NCBI GenBank assembly: GCA_014885115.2
Contig: WKLE02003006.1
Coordinates: forward strand, 8,225-23,698
Origin: Asterionellopsis glacialis
Lineage: Eukaryota; Bacillariophyta; Plagiogrammaphyceae; Rhaphoneidales; Asterionellopsidaceae
Length of the DNA: 15,474 nucleotides
Direction of reading: 5' to 3'
A program made the translations under genes and the position numbers. A model generated the notes under the pieces. The model ran no database searches. It saw only the letters and a list, made by a program, of their open reading frames with translations, and was not told the origin of the DNA. Of this stretch, positions 8,986 through 15,474 are shown in pieces; within the stretch, counting starts at the first letter, position 1; the number at the start of each line of letters is the position of its first letter.

Positions 8986-9315
8986 ATGAAGAGAAAACTC
9001 ATCCATGAATGCATGAATTCCAAAGAGGGTGTTCCCCTATATCATACACTTTGTGTACTAACCAACAAGGAGTACTTAGGTATACAATCCTATTGTACTG
9101 TCCTGAAGAATCCTAGATGCACCAATCCACATAAACAAAGAGACTGTCAAGTTTTTTGGGAAATGGAATATATTGGTGATAAAGTCAATGACGATTGCAA
9201 CTATTTGGTTGCAGAAGTCGGATGGATGCATCCTGATGCTTTTTCTGGTAGTGGTAACATAAAATTTGTTGACCATGAAATTAATCTTCAAATTTGGCCT
9301 CTATTGCTGAATTAA
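8986..9315 (+). CDS. Unrecognised 109-aa transposon protein or terminal exon
   Basis: A 109-aa frame with protein-like composition and six Cys, including KNPRCTNPHKQRDCQVFWEM and later YLVAEVGWMHPDAF. The Cys and His spacing hints at metal binding, but no known domain is clear. The ATG at 8986 is preceded in frame by a few compatible residues and then a stop. Another protein-like stretch (FYFDRNKCLEQIEMLVARGI, about 8923-8985) lies just upstream in a different frame. This may therefore be the last exon of a longer gene, or the gene has a frameshift. It ends 27 bases before the end of the minus-strand frame. The opposite-strand frame here is less protein-like. It is carried by the transposon, so a role in transposition is a guess. 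Confidence 0.45.
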   Translation: MKRKLIHECMNSKEGVPLYHTLCVLTNKEYLGIQSYCTVLKNPRCTNPHKQRDCQVFWEMEYIGDKVNDDCNYLVAEVGWMHPDAFSGSGNIKFVDHEINLQIWPLLLN

Positions 9316-9342
9316 ACATAGACACTTTGCAAACTCTCAAGA

Positions 9343-10120
9343 CTACCTCAAGTGTTCATCAAAATATTTCCAAGGGGAATCACCATTTTGGTAGCACTGG
9401 CACTGTTCAGCCCATTCTACCAAAAATATCTTCAAACACTGATTCAGTTGTACACTATTGGCAAAACAGCGATTTTCATAAAAAAAAAACAGCAGTACAA
9501 GCTTTCACAAAAGCTTCTTCATCCCGTTGACTGGAAGAGGACTTGATTTGATCACTTTTAGGAAAATTTGACTTTATTTCCTCCAAGAGGGTATCAGTAA
9601 CCCAGTTTTGCTTGTAATTAAGCTTATGTACTTCTTCTTCAGATTTTTCTTGGTTGTCAATCAGTTGCCTATAGTTATGATAAAAAGAAGGATATGATAT
9701 ACGATCCAACTCAAATGAGTGTTGAGGAGAATGGATAGAGTATTTCTCAAGAAAGGCAGGCGACATATTGTATACAAACAAATCTAGACAATTGTTAGAA
9801 AGAACATAAACAAAAAAAATATCCAAAAGAGAAAGTACATTGTCATGGCTCACCTTGACATTTGGCAAAAGGACCAAAAAAAACAGAAGGAAACAGCATA
9901 CATGCCAAAACAATTGAAATATATGACAATGCAAAATGAAATGAATGAGATATAAGTTAATGTATAAAGAACATAGATTTGAAACGATTTGAAAAATCTG
10001 AGAAACATCTTGTAAAAGGGGGGGAAAGGATGATCCAACAACTGGGGGAGAAGTTTGGAGCTCTGGAAGGAAAAAAAGATGGTTACTACTGTTAAACAGG
10101 TGGAGTACAGGACCAACCAA
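9343..10120 (-). pseudogene. Unrecognised minus-strand transposon gene, frameshifted at an A10 run
   Basis: From 10120 an open frame runs to a stop at 9476. Its later part is clearly protein-like: LFVYNMSPAFLEKYSIHSPQ, then SEEEVHKLNYKQNWVTDTLL, KSNFPKSDQIKSSSSQRDEE and FVKACTAVFF. At the ten-base homopolymer 9480-9489 the frame is lost. Reading on after a one-base change gives ENRCFANSVQLNQCLKIFLV, WAEQCQCYQNGDSPWKYFDE and a TAG at 9343. One base fewer in the run would restore a single frame, so it is either a real inactivating indel or a sequencing error. The stretch 9784-9853 looks like a 70-base intron on the minus strand (GTGAGC donor, TTCTAAC branch-like site, TGTCTAG acceptor). The T-rich hydrophobic translation upstream (about 9860-9990) may also be intronic. 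The true start is unknown and no family was recognised. Confidence 0.45.
9784..9853 (-). other. Candidate 70-nt spliceosomal intron
   Basis: On the minus strand it begins GTGAGC directly after CAAATGTCAAG and ends TTCTAACAATTGTCTAG before the well-supported coding part. Donor, branch-like TTCTAAC and acceptor are in the right order and spacing. The frame through it also stays open, so splicing is not required. Confidence 0.4.
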
Positions 10121-10138
10121 TCATATTGAACAAAAGTG

Positions 10139-10187
10139 GTGGAATGCAAAAAGAATGCAGAAAATGGAAATGCAATGAACAACCCTC
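10139..10187 (-). repeat. Right terminal inverted repeat (49 bp)
   Basis: Reverse complement of the left TIR with two C-to-T differences (TIR positions 20 and 40). The first of the three GCATTC words is therefore changed to GCATTT here. It ends exactly at the right target-site duplication. Confidence 0.93.
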
Positions 10188-10195
10188 CAAAGATC
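10188..10195. repeat. Right target-site duplication of the transposon
   Basis: CAAAGATC, identical to 7920-7927, directly outside the right TIR. Confidence 0.92.
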
Positions 10196-10309
10196 ACACA
10201 TAATTTATAATATTTTAGTGCTGTACCCAGTATTTGTTTTGAATGGTTCTCTAATGGGTAAGGTACTGTATGTAGGGCTAAGGTTCCTTGAAGGGGAAAA
10301 GTTCTTTTA

Positions 10310-10620
10310 TGCGCTAAATCTAGCCAATGAGAGGAGTCAGATCCAAACTTTACATAAGGAGCTTTTTGGACTAACCAAAGAATTAATTGAAGATTCTTCG
10401 GAAAGTCCATAAAAACTACTTAACAAACAATCAGCCAATCTTTTAAGTAACATTTTGGACAAGAAAAGAAGCAAAAGAGTGAGATTTGTTCTTTTTTGTC
10501 TGGTTGATTGTTTTGTGTTGGTTTGATTCAATTTTGTTTGAAATCAAAATACTGCATACAAGCTTATGCTTGCCCTTTTTTTCTTCCAACACAAGGTATG
10601 GTGCGTTCAAAAATTTCAAA
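10310..10620. repeat. Diverged dispersed repeat, copy A
   Basis: Shares an ordered series of landmarks with 12690-13045: GC(G/A)CTAAAT..AGCCAAT (10322 against 12708), GGAAAGTCC (10400 against 12802), TTGTTCTTTT with a nearby ATTGTTTTGT, CATACAAGCT(T/C)AT (10555 against 12996) and ACACAA..TATGGTG. Spacing is similar with small indels. Plus-strand frames in both copies can be aligned (EGEKFFYALNLAN here, VGGKLSRALNSAN there; GLTKELIED here, GLSKKIINEI there). Minus-strand frames align too (SSHWLDLA here, LTDWLNLV there). The coding strand is undecided. Confidence 0.6.
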
Positions 10621-10857
10621 AATATTATCCAAGATGGAAGACAAGGTCTAATGACGACCCCATTATTATTGTCCCAAAAGGTAAGTTGATTGTTGTTGTC
10701 AAGAATTCTGCTGACACCACTCTTCTTTTCTAACTTTGTTATGTTTTCTTTGCTGTTATTCCAAGAAGTATTCTGCAAAAAAACATTCACCATTATTTGG
10801 GGGCAGTTCTTGTACACCTGTGTGTACTTCAGCTACCACACCCACTGCTCTAGCTAA
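10621..10857. other. Spacer with a possible plus-strand exon fragment
   Basis: On the plus strand, KVWCVQKFQKYYPRWKTRSN followed by DDPIIIVPK (about 10592-10680) is protein-like and ends at a donor-like GGTAAGTTG (10680-10688). It continues the diverged repeat and parallels IWCDSHFPKLLKV at about 13037. A minus-strand frame also spans it. I cannot tell which is real; both are short. From 10681 rightwards CpG almost vanishes. Confidence 0.3.
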
Positions 10858-12730
10858 TTAATTAACTGCAACAAGATCCCAATCATTGTAAAATGCTGGT
10901 TCTCCAGGTAGGAAAATAGGCATTCTAGACCTTTCTTCTGCTGTCATTGCATCAAACTTAAGCTGTTCACAGATACTCTTGTTATGTCTTGCTGTTCCTC
11001 CTAAATGTAGTGAATTTGCAAGAGACTCCCTGGTATTGGTGTTACTATACTGGTTCAGTGGGTCATGAAATGCTTCTAAGGAGCCCTCATGGCAGTCACA
11101 CTTGAAGGTGTGCAGGGCATATCATGTTTTGCTTTTATAGGTGCTTCAATAGTCCTGTACAAGTCCTCTTGTGGTAGGACGTCTTGTAAGTACTTTGAAT
11201 TGACCTTTTGATTTTCCACTGCAGGTTTAGCATCACCATTAAACAGTTTCTTACCTGTAACTTTGTCAGTTAACCATTCTTCTATCTTATGATTTATGAC
11301 TTCAGGTGGGCAAATTTGTTTTCTGCAGAATTGTGTCAGATGTTTTCACCTTTTGGTGTACTTCATCTCACATATCTCTGTATCACCATGTTTCTTGTCA
11401 TTTAATGAACCATTATCCTGAAGACACCAGAGTAAATTGGCCTCATCCTACATATTGAGTTGGTACATACAGCTCCTTACTTCTGTTACTGCAACAGGAA
11501 AGTCCTAGTGTCTGTCATTCAGTGTAGAAACTATATTATTTATAAAGTGGAAAAGACCCAGCCTGTCTTGGTAAAATGGAAATATTAAAGTCCAAAAATT
11601 GGCCTTATTAGGCCATGTGTCACAGTCTTTTACTAGTGGGTTCCAGTTTCTTTGCCTAGCCAGGCACTCTGCTGCATTTGCTGCACCAGCAAGTCTTGTT
11701 GTTGGAACTAAGATTGCACATGCAACCTGACCAGTGTTGTTTCCAGCATCCCACAGGCCTTTGGCCCCTAGATTGGACAGATAGTTTTTATGGTTGGAAG
11801 GTATGGTCCTGAGCCCAGATAGTGAAACATTTGCCCACCTGCATCTCCTGGGTATTGCCCTATGCTGCTAGTGTCAATGGCGGCACAACACAACAATCAG
11901 ACAACCAACACACAAAAGAAAAGAAGACTCTTATTTGGTGATGAAAATTATGAGCTTAGTTTCATCCAGAGAAGATCCAGCAATTTAGTAAGAAGTAAAA
12001 GATTCAGGAAATATTTTGTAAATGGTAAACTTTGGAGTCCATCTGCTTGTCCCCACATCAATCAGCCATCCTCAAGAGTGTCCTACAGGGAGTGTAGTTA
12101 AGGTATGCCCTATGCCGCTAGTATTGATGGCAGCACAACACAACAATCAGACAATCAACACACAAAAGAAAAGAAGACTTTTATTTGGTGGTGAAAATTA
12201 TGAGCTAGTTTAAAGAGTTAGTTTTATGCTGGAGAAATCTGGCAATTTAGTAACAAGAAGTAAATATTCAGGAAATATTAGTAAATGGAAATTTCTTGTG
12301 AGTCCGTCTGCTTGCCCATGCATCAATCATCCATCCTCAAGAGTGTCCTACAGGGAGTGTAGTTCAGTATGCCTGGCATGATTGGATATGACACTTTAAG
12401 ATTTTAGATCCAATCTGCTGGCTTCACCAAATAAGTCCCAAAGATTGTCACCTGGTGGAAGTATCGAGAAGCTACCAACTAAGTCCTCAAAATTTAATAG
12501 TGGAGAGGCAGTACAGACACCAGTATCAAAACACTGGGAGTATTATGCTTTTTCAGCAGGTACATATTCCTTCCAAAGTTTTTTATATAAGTATTTTGCC
12601 AACATTGGACCATTCCCATATGTAATCATCATGTGGTCTAATAGATCTGTAAGGTCCCAGGTAACTGGTGGTGCAGTGGGGGGAAAGCTCTCTAGGGCAC
12701 TAAATTCAGCCAATCAGTCAGGGAGCTTGG
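10858..12730 (-). pseudogene. Decayed transposase-like gene (DDE-type resemblance), many stops
   Basis: Read leftwards. An N-terminal part (about 12730-12380) gives VTWDLTDLLDHMMITYGNGP, then LAKYLYKKLWKEYVPAEKA and NFEDLVGSFSILPPGDNLWD. A central part contains the tandem duplication. A C-terminal core (11780-11076) includes LWDAGNNTGQVACAILVPTT, KDCDTWPNKANFWTLIFPFY and DRLGLFHFINNIVSTLNDRH. After a frameshift near 11085 comes a tail (11088-10858) with EGSLEAFHDPLNQYSNTNTR and FLPGEPAFYNDWDLVAVN, ending in TAA. In-frame stops occur at about 11505, 11448, 11346 and elsewhere. The order small-residue/GQV block, D-rich block, then H-F block after a D recalls DDE (RNase H-like) transposases of uncertain family. 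This is an outline resemblance, not a domain match. It is repeat-derived and inactive as written. Confidence 0.55.
11851..12366. repeat. Tandem duplication of about 250 bp inside the decayed gene
   Basis: Copy 1 is 11851-12101 and copy 2 is 12102-12366. Both start GGTAT(T)GCCCTATGC.GCTAGT, share CAGCACAACACAACAATCAG-like text and AAAAGAAAAGAAGACT, and end TCCTCAAGAGTGTCCTACAG followed by GGAGTGTAGTT. They differ by many transitions and a few indels, so the duplication is old. All three CpGs found in either copy are TG or CA in the other. Confidence 0.93.
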
Positions 12731-13045
12731 AACCCTACCTTCACTTATAGGACTTGATGGACTTTCCAAAAAAATAATTAATGAAATTGTGATTTTTTTT
12801 TGGAAAGTCCTCTGAAATTACTTAGCAACCTAGTACACAAATATTGATACTCTTCATTTGATACAGAAATGAATGAAAAGCATCAGAATGCATTAGAATG
12901 CATTAGAATGCATCAGAATTGTTCTTTTCTGTTAGATCAATTGTTTTGTACCATTTTTTTTATATTTTGTTGAAAACTGAATATGCCCAAATCACACATA
13001 CAAGCTCATACACACCCAACAATCTGCCCCACACAAATATGGTGT
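12690..13045. repeat. Diverged dispersed repeat, copy B
   Basis: Partner of 10310-10620 with the landmarks listed there. It overlaps the N-terminal end of the decayed transposase-like gene. Copy A may therefore be a second remnant of the same element into which, or beside which, the transposon at 7928-10187 inserted. Confidence 0.6.
12881..12920. repeat. Four tandem 10-bp units CAT(C/T)AGAATG
   Basis: Units CATCAGAATG, CATTAGAATG, CATTAGAATG and CATCAGAATT follow without gaps. It is a small microsatellite within copy B of the diverged repeat; copy A lacks it, which accounts for some of the length difference. Confidence 0.9.
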
Positions 13046-13354
13046 GATAGCCATTTTCCAAAATTATTAAAAGTAACAAGATGCTTGGAGGATTCAAAAA
13101 CAAGAAAAAATCAATGTGGTATAATATGCATTTTCCTGCCTGGTAGGACATGCTTTGAGATTCCTCAAGAGTCATGTCTTGAGGAACCATTTATGCCTTA
13201 CAGTTCAATAGTAGTAGGCACTAAACTCTACTACATACTAAGATGGGACTTACATTTTTATAGACCAAAGCAAGCATTCAGCAAATTACTATACAATTTT
13301 CTGTTTGAAATTTCAAGAAGGAGCTTACTCTCCAATATATCCTTCTTTCTTTGA
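13037..13354 (+). pseudogene. Open plus-strand fragment, unrecognised
   Basis: Part of a 123-aa open frame (ATG 12983, stop 13352-13354) with protein-like composition: IWCDSHFPKLLKVTRCLEDS, QCGIICIFLPGRTCFEIPQE and VVGTKLYYILRWDLHFYRPK. Its start resembles the fragment at about 10592-10680. A minus-strand frame (12960-13190) competes over part of it. Lying in CpG-poor repeat DNA, it is probably a remnant rather than a working gene. Confidence 0.3.
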
Positions 13355-13620
13355 TTTCAGCATCCAGAATCTTGATAAAAACAGTGTGTCCCTTAGGTGA
13401 TGGTAAATGACATTATTTTTAAAGTATCTAAGATCTAGTATTGTTGTAGTACTAGTTTTAAATTTTTGAATATGCCTTCCTGGTGCTTTCTTCTTGGACC
13501 AATACACTCCCTGTTTGTTGCCATTTACTGTGGTGGTCGAGTATCTACAGATCTCTCGAGATGACACCATTTCTGCAGACTGTGTAAATAAATTGCAGTC
13601 AACATTTTTGCCAAGTTTAA
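13325..13620 (-). pseudogene. Minus-strand remnant, unrecognised
   Basis: From 13620 leftwards the minus strand reads MVSSREICRYSTTTVNGNKQ, then GVYWSKKKAPGRHIQKFKTS and YFKNNVIYHHLRDTLFLSRF, to a stop at 13325. Just after the stop, a shifted frame continues KLLLEISNRKLYSNLLNACF. The composition is convincing for coding DNA, but the family is unknown. It could be the 5' part of the decayed gene at 10858-12730 or a neighbouring gene of the same element. GAGAGTAAGC at the stop also looks like a splice donor. Confidence 0.4.
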
Positions 13621-14149
13621 AGTTTCTTATTCAAGAGCAAAATTTCAAGCTTAAACTTAAGCAACTTCTATGACAAATTTGTGATGTCATAAAAATTCAC
13701 CTTATATTAAACTGCAAATGTCATTCTTTCTGACCCTAATCCTAGCCCTAAATATGCCAAATGAGTAATGGTGCCATTTTTCAAGCTTGAAATTACTAAT
13801 TTAAAGGGAAATTTCAAGCTTGACCCTTGGAATTCATGCTTGCTTATTGGTGGGTGGGGACTGTAGTGCCTTCTAAAAGTGAAGACTCAGACTGATTAAT
13901 ATTTTCATAAGGCAGTAAGCAGAATCTCTGCCACATAGTATAAGTGCTTTATTTGGATGGTTACTTGAATTCAAGAAGACCAGATGATTTATGATAAACT
14001 TTGCTGGTACCTGAATACTCTCTCTATTTCTTGTCTTCTTCTGTATCAGCATTCTTTTATTTTGGTTTTTAAGTTATCAGCTACTTGCTGTTGTACATAA
14101 AAAGTCCATTAGTGGGCATGCTTTGTCATAATTGCTATTCTTTTGTTTT
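13621..14149. other. CpG-free AT-rich region with HindIII-like palindromes
   Basis: No reliable gene, only short minus-strand fragments such as PAKFIINHLVFL and HPNKALILCGRDSAYCLMK (about 13890-14015). AATTTCAAGCTT occurs at 13641 and 13810, and TTTCAAGCTTGAAA (13779-13792) is a 14-bp palindrome, so a small palindromic repeat may be present. There is no CpG at all in this stretch. Confidence 0.4.
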
Positions 14150-15104
14150 TCATTACGTATTTGCCTTTTGTTGCTTGTCCTCCATCAAAACCAAGAATAC
14201 CTAACTTGCATCATGTCACACCATTTTTTGGTCTGCATTATGTTCTTGTCTACAACTTTCAACAATACTATCTTCATAATCTTTCTCAGTTCATGTTGTC
14301 ATATTACCATATTTTCTATGATATGGTACAAATTTAATCTAATATCCTTTAGCATGAAATGTTTTTTCTCTGGGATTATCAATACCTAGTTCTTCAAATA
14401 CTGTCTTCAAAAGATCTCAACAGCTAACAGAACTCATGGCAGTTTCTTTAGAGCTGTGACTCCTCATGATCCCAAATACAGAGTCACAGAGAAATTTTGA
14501 TATTTAGTGGTCCACTTATAGAACTGAACTATTAATATAGTACAAGTCTAATACCAGCATTTCTTCATAGTTCAAAATGTCAATTTTTTCAGTTATGAAT
14601 TCACCACTCCATTCCTTTTTTGTAATGAATTTAGTATGATTTTATTTCTCTCCCCTGAGTTTATTAACAGGGTACCATTAACATTTGTCATGACCAGTAA
14701 GTGTGACACATGAACAAATCCTTTAAGGAAGTTTGTGATTCATTTTTGTATAACAATTCAAAGTCTTCTTCTATTTTTTTAAGTGTTCTACATAGCTGTT
14801 GCTATTTTTGTCATGAATTGGTTCACCTTTTCCTGGAACTAGGTAGGACTGTTGTGGCTGGATTGCAGATTTATTTTGTGGACAACAAAAAAGAATTGCA
14901 GACATACTTTCTTCTTTGCAGAGAATTGCACTAAATTCTTTTACATGATTGTTAACTTCAATCCTCAACCCTTAAACATTTACTATTAGTACCCACATAG
15001 CCCCATGGTAGTGGACCAAGTGATCTTGAGACAAGATCTCCACTTCTTCCATATTTAGTTTGGGCAATCTCATAAAATGTTGGATTGTTTGTTTGATGAT
15101 TTCC
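14150..15104 (-). pseudogene. Decayed minus-strand gene, unrecognised
   Basis: Protein-like segments follow one another leftwards. 15104-14958: NNPTFYEIAQTKYGRSGDLV and SLGPLPWGYVGTNSKCLRVE. 14968-14771, one base shifted: EVNNHVKEFSAILCKEESMS and SYLVPGKGEPIHDKNSNSYV. After a shift in an A run, IEEDFELLYKNESQTSLKDL to a stop at 14688. Then a third frame with about ten stops: FITKKEWSGEFITEKIDILN, DLLKTVFEELGIDNPREKTF and KDYEDSIVESCRQEHNADQK, down to about 14150. I do not recognise the family. The clean run-on between segments across shifts shows one old gene, probably from a mobile element like the one to its left. Confidence 0.5.
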
Positions 15105-15474
15105 TTTTTTCTTTTTGGTTATTTTGATTCTCTATTACTAATTTATGCATTTTGGTTCCAGTTTCTTGCTGTCATAAGTCAAGTCATGAATCCTAACTTA
15201 ACTTTCAACACTTTGTGGTTAAGATTTTTGCAGAGTGTCAAAAGTCTGTGACATCAAGCCATGATTCCTGATTTAATATTTCAAAAAGACCACAGCAAAT
15301 TATTTCTGTAGCTAGGTCCTCAAGTAACAATAACAAGATTAATCCTATATCAACAGATATGTAGTTTTCTCTTAGCAATCCTATTTTATAGCTTTGGGCT
15401 TCTTTTTTTTGTTTCTTCTTTGTTCATTATAGAGTACATCCATGGAATGCCTTTTTAGTGGTGTTTATTTTGTG
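15105..15474 (-). pseudogene. Further minus-strand fragments at the window edge
   Basis: 15238-15324 reads LEDLATEIICCGLFEILNQE and on to a stop, and the last 100 bases read AFHGCTLYNEQRRNKKKKPK. Both are short but protein-like, and both lie upstream of the decayed gene at 14150-15104 on the same strand. They may be its 5' part. Frames do not connect without indels, and the window ends before any start could be seen. Confidence 0.3.

Larger units (their letters stand above)
7928..10187. mobile_element. DNA transposon, 2,260 bp, 49-bp TIRs, 8-bp TSD
   Basis: A complete class II element. The two ends are inverted copies over 49 bases with only two differences (C/T at TIR positions 20 and 40), and both begin GAGGGTTGTTCATTGCATT. 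A perfect 8-bp duplication flanks it. Inside are a 78-bp direct repeat (8702-8906), a plus-strand frame (8986-9315) and a minus-strand frame (9343-10120) that converge with only 27 bases between. Neither is recognisable as a known transposase. It could be a non-autonomous derivative, or it could carry a diverged or damaged transposase. An 8-bp TSD occurs in hAT, P, Merlin, Zisupton and some Mutator-like elements. The TSD does not fit the usual hAT preference (T at 2, A at 7), so no superfamily is assigned. Near-identical ends argue for recent activity. Confidence 0.92.

Noticed and set aside
9076..9291. 71-aa minus-strand frame opposite the Cys-rich transposon protein
   Set aside because: The plus-strand reading is longer and better composed, and the minus-strand gene already ends at 9343.
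7928..10187. Assignment of the transposon to the hAT superfamily
   Set aside because: The 8-bp duplication fits, but the TSD lacks the usual T2/A7 preference, the ends start GAGGG, and no hAT transposase motif was seen. Left unassigned.
13734..13752. Telomere-like CCCTAAT-CCTAG-CCCTAAA
   Set aside because: Only two imperfect units separated by five bases; too short and degenerate to call an interstitial telomere. A single ACCCTAACC at about 5923 is likewise chance.
14132..14389. 85-aa plus-strand hydrophobic frame, possible membrane protein
   Set aside because: It is the reverse of a T-poor, Lys/Glu-rich minus-strand remnant with much better protein composition; hydrophobicity is a by-product of T-richness.
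1..15474. tRNA, rRNA, CRISPR array or bacterial operon
   Set aside because: No cloverleaf with conserved arms, no rRNA blocks and no spaced identical repeats were seen; the gene structure is eukaryotic.

Overview
The window looks like nuclear DNA of a eukaryotic alga, most likely a diatom. Three long intronless genes support this: an EMG1/NEP1 methyltransferase with a poly-Gln, Ser-rich head, a mitochondrial-type HIBADH, and a two-repeat helicase-associated (HA) domain protein. HA-domain proteins are numerous in diatoms. The taxon is an inference; another stramenopile or haptophyte alga is possible.

Layout. 1-5,757 is the gene-bearing part: EMG1 (+, 291-1127) and HIBADH (-, 1636-2751) are convergent across about 0.5 kb; a broken, multiply frameshifted reading frame lies at 3427-4117 (+); the HA-domain gene (-, 4393-5757) carries an unusual Ala-Gln-Val-Gln repeat. 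5,758-7,919 has no convincing gene but is strewn with short palindromic motifs built on TACCAGGTA and GGTCCT.

7,928-10,187 is a 2,260-bp DNA transposon that I can define to the base: 49-bp terminal inverted repeats with two mismatches, flanked by a perfect 8-bp target-site duplication (caaagatc). It holds two unrecognised convergent reading frames, one of them frameshifted in a homopolymer, and a 78-bp direct repeat. The superfamily is not assigned.

10,196-15,474 is old repeat-derived DNA. On the minus strand it holds decayed genes full of stops and frameshifts. One (10858-12730) resembles in outline DDE-type transposases and contains a tandem duplication of about 250 bp; a second (14150-15104) is unrecognised. 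From 10,681 to 15,474 there are only 8 CpG dinucleotides, and only 1 in the last 1.9 kb. The premature stops often sit where Gln, Arg or Trp is expected. Together these suggest long-term cytosine methylation and deamination of silenced repeats, in contrast to the CpG-containing genes on the left and the younger transposon.

The three intact genes have unrelated jobs (ribosome assembly, valine breakdown, unknown nuclear role) and do not form a pathway. I found no operon, tRNA, rRNA or CRISPR array. The novel material is the transposon family, the decayed elements and the CpG-depletion boundary.
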